Source of the DNA: Elusimicrobia bacterium GWB2_63_16
Lineage (GTDB): Bacteria; Elusimicrobiota; Elusimicrobia; Elusimicrobiales; UBA9959
DNA length: 64,000 bases
Direction: 5' to 3'
Assembly: GCA_001799715.1 (NCBI GenBank)
Contig: MGTZ01000002.1
Span: 39,784-103,783 of the forward strand
The translations under genes and the position numbers were made by a program. The first letter of the stretch is position 1; every line of letters begins with the position of its first letter. This document shows positions 25,337 to 35,060 of this stretch, one piece after another. Below the pieces are notes generated by a model that was not told the origin of the DNA, did no database searches, and saw nothing but the letters and a program-made list of their open reading frames with translations.

Positions 25337-27687
25337 GACCCGCGCGGCCGCCGGCGGAAAAGAAGCCGGACGACGGGTCCCTGAAGGCCCTGTTCGCGGA
25401 AGTGGACAAGCTGATGCTGCCGGAAATGCCGCCGAACTATCCCCCGATGATGCTTTACGACGGGAGGGTGAACTCCGGGAAGACGGCGAAGCTGCTCGAC
25501 GGGTGGCGAAGCTCCCTGAAGGAGTTCCCGGCGGCCCCGGTCGTCTACGTGCACGTGCCCTTCTGTCAGCAGGTCTGCGATTTCTGCGGTTTCTACAGGA
25601 AGAAGCTTGGTTCCCCCGGGGAGGCCGACGCCTTCCTGGACCGGCTCTCCGATGAGGCCTCGCTTTTCGCGGACATTTTCAGGAAGACGCCGCTGAGGTT
25701 CCTCTGCATCGGCGGCGGCACGCCCAGTATGCTGTCCCCGGACCAGCTCTCGCGGCTGTTCCGGATCCTCAGGACTAATTTCATCGTAGAGAAAAACGCC
25801 AGGATCGCCTTCGAGGCCAGCCCGATGACCCTGAACCGGGACAAGCTGAAACTGCTCAAGGCGGAGGGCGTGAACTTCCTGGCGATAGGCGTGCAGAGCC
25901 TCAACGACCGGCTCATGGCCTCGTTTTCGAGGCGCCAGAGCAGGGAGAAGGTGCTGGAGGTGCTCCGGCAGGCCAAGGAGATCGGCGTGGAGAACGTCGA
26001 GGTGGACCTTATGGTGGGCCTGCCCGGAGAGGACCCCCGGGATTTTCTCGCCGACGTCAGGACCATCGGCGCCCTCGACGTGGAACGGATATATCTCTTC
26101 GACTACCAGCCCAAGTACAAAACGCTGGACCCCAGCCAGCGGTCCTCGCTGCCGGCCGGGGAGATGGCCCAGGCCAGGAAGTACAGGCGGCAGGCCATGG
26201 ACCACCTCCTCGCCAACGGCTATAACATGCGCTGCGGGCACTGGGTCTACAAGCGCGACGGCGACAAGTGGCCGTACAGCTACGACCAGCAGGAGGACGG
26301 CGGGTATTCCATCCTGGGCCTGGGCCCCAGCTCCGTCAGCTACGCGATGGGCCGGCTCCGCTACGAGAACGTCAGCGACACGGGCGCGTACTCGCGGTTT
26401 ACGGCGGCGGGGCGGCTGCCGGTCCTCAGGGGGAGATTCCTGACGGAGCGGGAGGAGCTTATAAACAAGGTGCTGCTGGACCTCCTCCACAGGGGCGAGG
26501 TCGCGCGGGCGGAACTCAAGGGGCGGTTCTCCGCCGCGGAGGTCGGGTTCGCCGAGGGCAGGTTCAAAAGTCTGAAAGCGGCCGGGGTCCTGGTGGAGAA
26601 TGCCGGCGCGCTGGCGCTGGTGAACAGGGAACGGGGCGTTTTTGAACTGAGGAAAGAATTCTTCGAGGTCAAAGCGATGGCGGAGCTTTCCGGGCTGACG
26701 GGGATAACTCAGAGCTCGGCCGCGCCAGCGGCGGCGCATGAAGCGCCCGCCCGCGACCTCATTCTTTCGAGGGGAGACAAATCGGTCAAGGAACTTTTGC
26801 TGACGGAAGACTGCGCCCTGAACTGCTCTTTCTGCCGGCACGCCGGCCGGCGCGGGGGCGCGAGGGAGTTCGGCGAGCTGACCAGGGAGCTGCTCCTGCT
26901 CTCGAAACAGGAAGTCAGGGAACTGATCCTCACCGGCGGCGAACCGCTGCTCCACCCGCGGTTCCGCGAACTGCTGCGCCTGGCGGGCAAACTGGGTTTC
27001 GAAAAACTTTCCCTCTTCACCGGCGGGAGCGCCGGCACCGAGGCCCCCGGCTTCTGCGAAGAACTGCGGCGCGAGGGGCTGGACGCCGCCTACCTCAGCC
27101 TGCATAGCCACCTGGAGAAGGTCCACGACGGCCTCACCGGCGGGAAAAATTACGCGAAAGCCCTGAGAAGCGCCGAAAACCTGGCCGCCGCCGGGATAGA
27201 ACTGAACCTGGTCACGCTCCTGCGCGGGGAGAACCTGGCCGGGGTCCGGGATCAGCTCCGCTTTTTCCGGCGGAAGTTCGGGGATATACATTTTCATTTC
27301 GTCTTTCCCAGGCGGCAAAAACGCGGAGCCGGCGCCGTCAGGTACCTGGACGCCGACCGGCTGTATTCGGAGATAGCCGCGGAGGAAAAAGGCCTGCGCG
27401 GGGTGAAGTTCTACAACGTCCCGCCTTGCAGGACCGGCAAGGACGCCTCCGTGACCGGCGATCTGATAAAGGGCTACAAGGGCGACGGCAGGGAATCGGC
27501 GCTCAACGAGGACATGGTCAAGCTCACCGAGTGCAACCTCTGCAAATACCTGCTGGTCTGCCCCGGCCCCGGGCCGGACTACCTGGCGGTCTTCGGCGGC
27601 GGCGAAATAGCCGCGATAAAGAACCTCGATACTCCGGCGGTTCCCCGCCCGCCGGCCGTCCCGCGCCCGCGGGGAAAAATGCGATAA
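25333..27687 (+). CDS. Tandem radical SAM fusion: HemW/HemN-like domain plus second rSAM domain
   Basis: First domain YVHVPFCQQVCDFCGFY, CIGGGTPSML, AIGVQSLND; second domain CALNCSFCRHAG, LTGGEPLLHPRF, C-terminal CNLCKYLLVCPGPGPDYLAVFGGGE; GTG start overlapping the upstream stop. Confidence 0.85.
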   Translation: MRPARPPAEKKPDDGSLKALFAEVDKLMLPEMPPNYPPMMLYDGRVNSGKTAKLLDGWRSSLKEFPAAPVVYVHVPFCQQVCDFCGFYRKKLGSPGEADAFLDRLSDEASLFADIFRKTPLRFLCIGGGTPSMLSPDQLSRLFRILRTNFIVEKNARIAFEASPMTLNRDKLKLLKAEGVNFLAIGVQSLNDRLMASFSRRQSREKVLEVLRQAKEIGVENVEVDLMVGLPGEDPRDFLADVRTIGALDVERIYLFDYQPKYKTLDPSQRSSLPAGEMAQARKYRRQAMDHLLANGYNMRCGHWVYKRDGDKWPYSYDQQEDGGYSILGLGPSSVSYAMGRLRYENVSDTGAYSRFTAAGRLPVLRGRFLTEREELINKVLLDLLHRGEVARAELKGRFSAAEVGFAEGRFKSLKAAGVLVENAGALALVNRERGVFELRKEFFEVKAMAELSGLTGITQSSAAPAAAHEAPARDLILSRGDKSVKELLLTEDCALNCSFCRHAGRRGGAREFGELTRELLLLSKQEVRELILTGGEPLLHPRFRELLRLAGKLGFEKLSLFTGGSAGTEAPGFCEELRREGLDAAYLSLHSHLEKVHDGLTGGKNYAKALRSAENLAAAGIELNLVTLLRGENLAGVRDQLRFFRRKFGDIHFHFVFPRRQKRGAGAVRYLDADRLYSEIAAEEKGLRGVKFYNVPPCRTGKDASVTGDLIKGYKGDGRESALNEDMVKLTECNLCKYLLVCPGPGPDYLAVFGGGEIAAIKNLDTPAVPRPPAVPRPRGKMR

Positions 27688-27727
27688 TTAAGCTTGCGTC
27701 CTAAGCCGCCCGGAACCGGAACAAGAA

Positions 27728-28948
27728 ATGCCCTTAACTGACATCCTCGCCGACCGCCTGCTGGTCTACCGCTTTTTCCTGGCAGCGTTCTTCCTCTGGT
27801 GGGGCTGGACGGTCGCGGCGGGGGACCTGAAGATAAAGAAGATCCCGAACCGCAAGATACTGGCCGGCCTCGCGGCCGCCTTTACGGCCCTGCTGCTTTA
27901 CGCCCTCGAGACCGTTCTCGGGGGGGCGGGCGTCTCGACCGATTATCTGCGCTGGAGTTTCTTCGGTTACTACTTTGCCAGCCTGGCCATCTCCTCGGCG
28001 GTCGGGATCTTCCTCTGGTACGGCGAAGTCTGGCCCGCCGGCGACGCCAAATTCTTCATGGCCAGCCTGGCGCTCCTGCCGCTGATCAATTACCAGATCA
28101 GGAGTTTCCCCAGGACCCTGTGGCTCTCCATCCTGATCAATTCTTTCGTCCTGGGCGCGGTGTACTATATCTACAGTTTCCTGGTCCAGACGTACCGCGG
28201 CTGGAAGAGCGGGGACCAGGACAGGCTGCGCAAATGGGAGGGGATCAGGCGGGACTTGGCCGCCGGGCTGGATTCCCTGCGCGGCGGGAATTCCGGCAAG
28301 GCCGCCGTCTTCGGCGTCTCGCTTTTTCTGATCTTCTTCCTGTACAAAACCGTCGGTTTCGCGCTCACGGGGCGCCTGCAGCACCTGGTCCCGGACATCA
28401 ACCTGGTCTTTTTCCTGCTGTTCATCGGCTGGGACAAGCTCTCCAGGTTCATCGCGGGGGTGAAATTCAAAAGCCTCGTGGGCCTGCTGGTCCTGGGCTA
28501 CTTCGGTTACGGCCTGCTCAATTTCAGGAGCGAGCTGCTCCTCAGCGTCCAGTATTCCGCCTGGAACGTGCTCAAGTTCAGCGTCATACTGGGGGCGGGG
28601 CGCTTCGTCCTGGTCTACCTGATGGAGAAATTCAGCACCGTCGAGGTATCGGCCGCCGAGGTGGCGCCCGGGATGATCCTTTCGCAGCGCTATTTCAACA
28701 TAATCCGGCGGGATTCGTTCTTCAAGGGCAGCTTCGAGGATTCCTTCCGGGACGGCATCACCGAGGAGGAAGCGGCGCAGCTGAAGGAGTGGGTCGCCAG
28801 GATACCGCACGAGAGCCCGAAGATAGAGGTGATGACCGGCACGCCCTTCGCGGTCTGGATCTTCGCGGGCAGCCTTTTTCAGCTGGTCTTCAACGGGAAC
28901 GTTTTCACTTCGCTCGGCCGGCTGGCGGGACGGGTCGCTGGTCTATGA
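27728..28948 (+). CDS. Type IV prepilin peptidase (A24)-like membrane protein with C-terminal extension
   Basis: AAGDLKIKKIPNRKILAGL and VWPAGDAKFFMA resemble the two A24 Asp motifs; multiple TM segments. Confidence 0.6.
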   Translation: MPLTDILADRLLVYRFFLAAFFLWWGWTVAAGDLKIKKIPNRKILAGLAAAFTALLLYALETVLGGAGVSTDYLRWSFFGYYFASLAISSAVGIFLWYGEVWPAGDAKFFMASLALLPLINYQIRSFPRTLWLSILINSFVLGAVYYIYSFLVQTYRGWKSGDQDRLRKWEGIRRDLAAGLDSLRGGNSGKAAVFGVSLFLIFFLYKTVGFALTGRLQHLVPDINLVFFLLFIGWDKLSRFIAGVKFKSLVGLLVLGYFGYGLLNFRSELLLSVQYSAWNVLKFSVILGAGRFVLVYLMEKFSTVEVSAAEVAPGMILSQRYFNIIRRDSFFKGSFEDSFRDGITEEEAAQLKEWVARIPHESPKIEVMTGTPFAVWIFAGSLFQLVFNGNVFTSLGRLAGRVAGL

Positions 28949-29874
28949 ACGCAAAAAAAAGCGCGGCCCCCGGGAAATGGATAAGCAGGCAGGAATGCCT
29001 GGCCGACGCCTCGTATACCTGCAATCTGTTCTGCAAATACTGCCATAATCCGCCCTCCGGCGGCAGGACGGAGATAGAGAACGTTATCGCCAGGGTGCGG
29101 CGCGGCAAGGTGAAGGCGGTCAGCCTCGAGGGGCGCGGCGAGCCCACTACGAACCCGCGGCTGCCGGAGCTGATCTCCGGGCTGCGGGCGGCCGGGGTTA
29201 AGAACGTCATGCTTTCCACCAACGCCGTGGCCCTGGCCGATAAAAAACTTTGCGCCAGGATAGCCCGGGGCGTGGACTTCTTCACGGTCAATTTCCCGTC
29301 CCACGTAGAGGAAGTCTACAACGGAGCGACCAGGAGCGTGAAGTACCGGCAGGCCGTGAAGGGGCTGCGCAACCTCGCCGCGCTCGGGCTGGAGGGGAAG
29401 GTCCGCTTCTTCCATATAATCTTCAGGGATAATTATAAGCTGCTGCCGGGGTTCGTCGAGTGGGTGCGGTCCGCGCATCCCGGCTGCTCGCTGGTGAACT
29501 TCACGTTCGTCAGGAACAAGGGCCGCGTCAACGACGAGAGGGCCATAGTGCCGAACTACGCCGAGTCGGCGCCCTATATCAAGATCGCCCTGGCGAAGGC
29601 CAAGCTGGCCGGACTCCGGGCCGTCATCCAGAATATGCCGCTCTGCGCGCTTAAGAGTTTCGAGGGATTCTCGTTCGAGTACCAGCGCTGGCGCCGCGGC
29701 GACGAGCCGCTGGAAGAGGGGATAGAGCGGCCCGCGCCGTCGGCCGCTTGCCGGAAATGCGCGCTGTCGCCGGCCTGTTGCGGCGCGCGGCCGGATTACC
29801 TGAGAATTTACGGCGACAAGGAATTGAAGCCCTCGTCCGCGGCCCCGGCTTCGATAAAGCCGGAGAGGTTCTGA
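28945..29874 (+). CDS. Radical SAM protein
   Basis: CNLFCKYCHNP; SLEGRGEPTTNPRLPEL; CRKCALSPACCGARPDYLRIYGDKELKP; ATGA overlap with the upstream ORF. Confidence 0.85.
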   Translation: MNAKKSAAPGKWISRQECLADASYTCNLFCKYCHNPPSGGRTEIENVIARVRRGKVKAVSLEGRGEPTTNPRLPELISGLRAAGVKNVMLSTNAVALADKKLCARIARGVDFFTVNFPSHVEEVYNGATRSVKYRQAVKGLRNLAALGLEGKVRFFHIIFRDNYKLLPGFVEWVRSAHPGCSLVNFTFVRNKGRVNDERAIVPNYAESAPYIKIALAKAKLAGLRAVIQNMPLCALKSFEGFSFEYQRWRRGDEPLEEGIERPAPSAACRKCALSPACCGARPDYLRIYGDKELKPSSAAPASIKPERF

Positions 29875-30806
29875 TGCGCCTGCTGTCCTGCATAACCGAC
29901 AAGCGGGAACTGCCCGTCTTCCGCAAGCTCGGAGTGGACGAGGTCTACTTCGCCGTGAACGATATCCCTAATTACGCCAGCGCGGGGGCCATCGGGACGG
30001 CCGCCGGCGCCCGCGAGATCGTACGCGCCGCCCACGCGCTCCGGCTCAAGGTCTTCCTCGCGGCCAACGGGCGCGAGACCAAGCCGGAGGGCTTTGAGAA
30101 AGAGGCGCTGGTCAGGAAGATAAAACTTGTCGCCTCCGCCGGCGTGGATGCCCTCATAGTCTCCAGCCCCGGCCTTTTTTTTACGCTCAGGGAGGAAAAG
30201 CTGGGGGTTCCTCTGCACCTCAGCTCGGTGCAGCCCTGCTTCAATACCGGAACGGCCAAATTCTTCGTGGAGAACTTCGGCGTCTCGCGGATCATCCTGC
30301 CCAACCAGCTGGCGGCCAGGGAGGCGGATGGCATACTGAAGTACTGCAAGAGCGCCGGCGTGGAGACCGAGATCTTCTTCTACAAGTTCTTCGGCTGTCC
30401 TTACATCAACGGCGCCTGCTATCTGCACCGGCCAAGGTACTATACCGCGGTCGGCGCTCAGCCGGAGGGCGGCATGTGCCGCATGGGCTCCTGCGGTTCT
30501 CTGGCCAGGGTGTCTCCGGAGCTGGTCTTCAGGCGGGAGGCCGCGGCGATAGCCCGGACCGCGGCCAGGCTGAGCGTCAGGCTATCGCGCGGCGGCGCTC
30601 CGCGGCTGCTGAACGCCGCGGCCTTCTTCGATTATTGTCTGGCGGGAGTAGATTGCGTCAAGTACGGCACCAGGACCGACGATACCCCGACTAAAGCGGC
30701 CAACCTTAAAAGAATAAGGACGGCGATGGATGTTTTCGGGAAACTGGCCGGCCGCTTCTCGCCCGCCGAGGCCAGGCGCAGGTTCGTGGAGGCCGCGGAG
30801 GGCTGA
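29874..30806 (+). CDS. U32 peptidase-like (UbiU/YhbU-like) protein
   Basis: GVDEVYFAVNDIPNYA, VFLAANGRE, GVDALIVSSPGLFFTLRE, Cys cluster FGCPYINGACYL...MCRMGSC. Confidence 0.75.
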   Translation: MRLLSCITDKRELPVFRKLGVDEVYFAVNDIPNYASAGAIGTAAGAREIVRAAHALRLKVFLAANGRETKPEGFEKEALVRKIKLVASAGVDALIVSSPGLFFTLREEKLGVPLHLSSVQPCFNTGTAKFFVENFGVSRIILPNQLAAREADGILKYCKSAGVETEIFFYKFFGCPYINGACYLHRPRYYTAVGAQPEGGMCRMGSCGSLARVSPELVFRREAAAIARTAARLSVRLSRGGAPRLLNAAAFFDYCLAGVDCVKYGTRTDDTPTKAANLKRIRTAMDVFGKLAGRFSPAEARRRFVEAAEG

Positions 30807-31576
30807 TGGAAAAGGGACTCAAGCTGGGCCCGGGGGCTTTCCGGGACAAGACCGCCCTGCGGCGCTCGCTGAAGGCTTTCGACTGGGCCTATTTCGGCCC
30901 GGAATTCTGCGAGAATCTGCTGGAGCCCGGGCTGCTCGAAGGCCTGCGCGTCCTGAGCGGCGAGCGGAAGAACGTCTGCCTGCTGACGCCTATGGTCACC
31001 GATAAGGGGCTGGCGGCGCTCGAGGGCCTTTTCTCCGCGGTCCGCAAGCTGCGGTTTAAAGGCCGCTTCGAGGTCAGTGTCAACGACTTCGGGGTCCTGG
31101 ACCTTATCAGGCGCAAGCGCTGGGACGTGCGGGTGAACTTCGGCCGCCAGCTCGCCAGAAACTTCATGCTGGTCGGCCGAGACTCCGTCAATATCCTCAA
31201 CCAGAGCGGCCTGGCCCTGCTGGAGGAGTTGAAGGTCGGCCGCCTGGAGACCGCCCTTTTCTCCCGGCCGCCGGGTCCGCGGCTGTCCGGGCCGGCCGGC
31301 GCTCTGCGGTTCACGGCTTTCTATCCCTACCTGGACGTCACCGTAACCAGGACCTGCCTGGCCGGAATGCCGGAAGTGTCCCCTTATGACTCCCCCGAAG
31401 GGGTGCGCTGCGCCAGGGAATGCCTGAATGCCGCCTACCGCGTCGGCAGCGACAGGATAAAAGAGGACATGATCGTCGGCGGCAACACGATCTTCGTCGA
31501 CTCCGGCGGTCCCGTGACCGCGGCCATGGGGAAATCCCTGGGCGTAGACCGCCTGGTCTTCTGTCCGGACACCTGA
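30806..31576 (+). CDS. U32-like (UbiV/YhbV-like) protein
   Basis: AYFGPEFCENL, VCLLTPMVTDKGL, VNDFGVLDLI, Cys motif TRTCLAG...GVRCAREC. Confidence 0.65.
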   Translation: MEKGLKLGPGAFRDKTALRRSLKAFDWAYFGPEFCENLLEPGLLEGLRVLSGERKNVCLLTPMVTDKGLAALEGLFSAVRKLRFKGRFEVSVNDFGVLDLIRRKRWDVRVNFGRQLARNFMLVGRDSVNILNQSGLALLEELKVGRLETALFSRPPGPRLSGPAGALRFTAFYPYLDVTVTRTCLAGMPEVSPYDSPEGVRCARECLNAAYRVGSDRIKEDMIVGGNTIFVDSGGPVTAAMGKSLGVDRLVFCPDT

Positions 31577-31580
31577 GCGC

Positions 31581-32513
31581 ATGAAAAACGAATCGCCTGA
31601 ACCCAACGTTTTCATCTGCGGCGCCTGCAACCAGCGCTGCGTCTTCTGTTCCGCGGAAGGAGAGGACCGGCGGATGTCCGAGCGGGAAAAACTGGCCGTC
31701 CTGCGGATCCCTTTCGAGACCGTCTCGCTGGAGGGCGGGGAACCCCTGCTGGACCCGCGCCTGGAACTGATGGCCGCCGCGGCCAGGCGGGCGGGATCCG
31801 GGAACGTAATGCTTTTCACCAACGGCCTGCTGCTGAGCAAGGAGCGGCTGGGCTCGCTGCTGGCCGCCGGCGTTAACGGCTTCAATTTCAACCTGCCCTC
31901 CCATCGCGCCGCCACCCATGACGCGCTGACCGGGGTGAAGGGCCGATTGCCCCGTAAACTGGCGTTGATAAAAAAGACGATAGAGCTCGCGCCGCCGGGC
32001 AGCGTGGTGCTGACTTTCGTCGTGACGGCGAAGAATTTCCGCGAAATGCCGGCCTATGTCCGTTTCGTCGCGAGGGAACTGAAGGGCGTATTCTATGTCT
32101 CCTTCAATTTCATCAAGATCAAGGGCAGGGTTAAGAAGGACTTGAGCCTGGTCCCCCGGATCGCCGCCGCCGCGGCCAGTCTGCGCGCCGCCCTGCGCGC
32201 CGCCCGGGAAGCGGGCCTGCGGGTCATAACCGACGGCTTCCCGTTATGCCTGCTGAAAGGCTTCGAACTTAGCAGCATAGACCTGCAGAAAGCCCTGCGC
32301 GCCAGCAGCCTCTATTCCGGTGAAAAGGCCAAGGGCAAGCCCTGCGGGTCCTGCTCTCTCTCCTCGTTGTGCTGGGGGCCCCGGGAGGATTACCTGCGCC
32401 TGCGCGGCCCGGGCGAGTTCCGGCCTCTTAAGAAAGATCCCGCCGCTTTCCTCAAATCCCTCGCCGGGCCCGGCCCCGCCGCCCGCGGGCGTTCCGGCCG
32501 GGGGAGGCGCTGA
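31581..32513 (+). CDS. Radical SAM protein
   Basis: CNQRCVFCSAEGE; LEGGEPLLDPRLE; FPLCLLKGFE; CGSCSLSSLCWGPREDYLRLRGPGEFRPL. Confidence 0.88.
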   Translation: MKNESPEPNVFICGACNQRCVFCSAEGEDRRMSEREKLAVLRIPFETVSLEGGEPLLDPRLELMAAAARRAGSGNVMLFTNGLLLSKERLGSLLAAGVNGFNFNLPSHRAATHDALTGVKGRLPRKLALIKKTIELAPPGSVVLTFVVTAKNFREMPAYVRFVARELKGVFYVSFNFIKIKGRVKKDLSLVPRIAAAAASLRAALRAAREAGLRVITDGFPLCLLKGFELSSIDLQKALRASSLYSGEKAKGKPCGSCSLSSLCWGPREDYLRLRGPGEFRPLKKDPAAFLKSLAGPGPAARGRSGRGRR

Positions 32514-33364
32514 TGCGCGGCATGAAGCTGCAGGTGGGGATCGGCTCCCTCGAGGAGCTGGACTACTACCTGGGAGAGGGGGCCGACGAGCTCTACTGCG
32601 GGCTGTATTCCATCCCCAACCACGTGGAAGGCGCCAGGAACTTTTCCGCCCCCGCCGAGGTCATCGCCGCCGGGGAAAGAGCGCGCCGGGCGGGCCGTAA
32701 ACTTTTTTTTGCCGCCAACGAGGTGCACAAGGAGCTGCTCGGGCGTACCGCGGAAACGATAAAGGAACTGGTAGAGGGCGGCATAGACGGCGTTATCATA
32801 AAGGACCTCGCGCTCCTGGACGCCCTGAGGGAAAAAAAGGTCAGGACGCATTACATCCTCAGCACGCTCTCCTACTGCATGAACGCCGAGACGCTGGCTT
32901 TTTACTCCGGCTACGGCATAAAGCGCGTGGCCCTCCCGGAACAGCTCGCGCCCGCCGAGGCCAGGGAGCTGCTGCGCAATCCTTACGGCGTCCAGGCCGA
33001 AGTGTTCCTCAAGCACAGGGAATGCTGCATCAATTACAACGGGCTCTGCTTCCTGGACTGCCACGGCGGGCTGACCACTTTCTGCAAGCGGCCCTTCCGG
33101 ACCGGGAAGGACGAATACCGCATGGCCGGCCCGGGCGCGGCCGAGCGCCTGGCCGAGCTTTACGACTACCACCGCCTGGGCGTAGAGGTGCTGAAGGTCG
33201 GCAGGAGCCCGGTCAAGGAAGCCTCGAGGCTTATTTTCCGGGAGGCCAGGCAGATAGCGGCGCTGCTCGGCCTCGGGCTGCCTAAAGAGAGGTTCGTGGC
33301 GCGCGCCCTGCGGATAAAGGCGGGGTTCGACGCGCTGTACCGCTACCTCGGAAAAACCATATGA
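32513..33364 (+). CDS. U32 peptidase-like (UbiU-like) protein
   Basis: GADELYCGLYSIPNHVEGARNF, LFFAANEVHKE, GVIIKDLALLDAL, CCINYNGLCFLDCHGG. Confidence 0.8.
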   Translation: MRGMKLQVGIGSLEELDYYLGEGADELYCGLYSIPNHVEGARNFSAPAEVIAAGERARRAGRKLFFAANEVHKELLGRTAETIKELVEGGIDGVIIKDLALLDALREKKVRTHYILSTLSYCMNAETLAFYSGYGIKRVALPEQLAPAEARELLRNPYGVQAEVFLKHRECCINYNGLCFLDCHGGLTTFCKRPFRTGKDEYRMAGPGAAERLAELYDYHRLGVEVLKVGRSPVKEASRLIFREARQIAALLGLGLPKERFVARALRIKAGFDALYRYLGKTI

Positions 33365-34101
33365 CGGAAAGAGCCGTATCCATAACACCCCTGGAACTCG
33401 GGGCCCTGACCAGGAAAGTCCTTCAGGGCTATGAACGGGTCTACCTCGGCAGCGAGTTCTGCCAGCACCTACTTCCCTCCCTCGATGAGGTGCGCGAACT
33501 GAAGGACAAAGGCGTGAAAGAACTCACCGTCCTTACCCCGCTGCTGCCCACCGCGCAGCTCAGGTCTTTTCTGAAACTTTTCGACCGCATTCTCGGGCTC
33601 TTCCCCGGCGCCGAGCTGAGCCTCGGCGACCTGGGCCTGATGCGCGCCGTTAACCGGGCCTACGGCGGGTCCGTGCCGCTGCTGCTCGCCAGGCCGGTGT
33701 CGGCGGATTTCATCCGGATGGACGAGCGCTTTCTGGCGCGCTTCTTCTCGGAGAACAACCTGCGCCTGCTGGAGACCGACGAGCCGGACAGGATCGCGGC
33801 GTTCCGGGGCCGGGGCGTAAAGTTCTCTTTCCATTATCCGTTCAAATACCTCTCCATGACCCGGCTCTGTCCTTTCATGAAGGGCGGCGTCTGCTCCAGG
33901 GCCTGCGCCGGCAGGACGCTGAAAATACAACAGACCGCCCCGTACCGCGGCTCCTTCTTCCTGAAGAACAATTTTTACTTCGCCGAGAACCGCGGGCTGC
34001 CGCCAGAGGGGGTGGCCCGGACGGTCTTCACCCTGGCCGCCGGGCCCCGCAGGGAAAAACTGCTATCATTAAATGCCGCGGCACGGAAAAAAAAGGCCTG
34101 A
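33361..34101 (+). CDS. U32-like (UbiV-like) protein
   Basis: VYLGSEFCQHL, LTVLTPLLPTAQL, SLGDLGLMRAV, MTRLCPFMKGGVCSRACAG; ATGA overlap. Confidence 0.65.
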   Translation: MTERAVSITPLELGALTRKVLQGYERVYLGSEFCQHLLPSLDEVRELKDKGVKELTVLTPLLPTAQLRSFLKLFDRILGLFPGAELSLGDLGLMRAVNRAYGGSVPLLLARPVSADFIRMDERFLARFFSENNLRLLETDEPDRIAAFRGRGVKFSFHYPFKYLSMTRLCPFMKGGVCSRACAGRTLKIQQTAPYRGSFFLKNNFYFAENRGLPPEGVARTVFTLAAGPRREKLLSLNAAARKKKA

Positions 34102-34112
34102 GCCGCCCGACG

Positions 34113-35060
34113 ATGAAACGAATAGACCTCAAGATAGGTTTCGCCTGCAATAACTTCTGCGACTTCTGCGCGCAGGGTTCGAAGCGCGCTCTCTCCGGCG
34201 TGAAGAGCCTGGCCGGGATAAAAGCCGCGCTGGAACGGGCGAAGAAGGACGGCGCTACCGGCGTGGTCTTCACCGGCGGCGAGCCCACGCTGCACCCGCG
34301 TCTGCCGGCGGCGGTGCGGCTGGCCCGCAAGCTGGGCTACACTTCCGTGCAGGTGCAGACCAACGGCCGGCGCTTCGCCTATTACGATTACTGCCTGGAG
34401 CTCAAAGAGGCCGGCGTCACCGAGGTCAGCCCTTCGCTGCACGGCTCCACGCCTGAGATCCACGAGGGGCTTACGCACGCCGCGGGCGGTTTCGCCGAGG
34501 TGGCGCGGGGGATACTGAACTGCAGGAAAGCCGGCTTTTACGTGCTGACCAACTCGGTGGTGACCGCGAAGAACTACAAAGACCTGCCGGCGCTGGCCAG
34601 GCTGCTCGTCCACCTGAAGGTGGACCAGTTCCAGTTCGCTTTCGTGCACCTGGTCGGTACGGCGTGGGAGAACCGCGCCTGGCTGACCCCCAGGAAAACG
34701 GACGCCCTGCCCTACATCAGGAAAGCGCTGGACGTGGGCCGGGCGGCCGGCCTGCCCTGCTACACCGAGGCCATCCCTTTCTGCCTGATGAAAGGCTACG
34801 AGGACTGCGTGGCCGAGCGGGTGATCCCCGAAGGACCGGTCTCCGACGCGGACCTTTACATCGAAAGCTACGGTGACTACCGGCGCGGCGAGGGAAAAGC
34901 CAAGCGCGCGGAATGCCGGGCCTGCGCGTGGTTCAGGATCTGCGAGGGGCCGTGGCGCGAGTACACGGACCTTTACGGCTGGGACGAGTTCAAGCCGGTC
35001 GCGCCGAAGACCAGAAAGGCGAAGGGGAAGCCGCGCGGACGGCTGTCCGGAGAAGAATGA
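34113..35060 (+). CDS. Radical SAM protein
   Basis: CNNFCDFC; FTGGEPTLHPRLP; AIPFCLMKGYE; CRACAWFRICEGPWREYTDLYGWDEFKPV. Confidence 0.9.
   Translation: MKRIDLKIGFACNNFCDFCAQGSKRALSGVKSLAGIKAALERAKKDGATGVVFTGGEPTLHPRLPAAVRLARKLGYTSVQVQTNGRRFAYYDYCLELKEAGVTEVSPSLHGSTPEIHEGLTHAAGGFAEVARGILNCRKAGFYVLTNSVVTAKNYKDLPALARLLVHLKVDQFQFAFVHLVGTAWENRAWLTPRKTDALPYIRKALDVGRAAGLPCYTEAIPFCLMKGYEDCVAERVIPEGPVSDADLYIESYGDYRRGEGKAKRAECRACAWFRICEGPWREYTDLYGWDEFKPVAPKTRKAKGKPRGRLSGEE

Noticed and set aside
25303-27318. 671-aa minus-strand ORF
   Set aside because: Antisense shadow of the tandem radical SAM gene, which has clear conserved motifs.
34084-34100. A8 run near the 3' end of the UbiV-like gene as a frameshift site
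   Set aside because: It lies at the extreme C-terminus (Lys-Lys) just before the stop; no consequence is evident.
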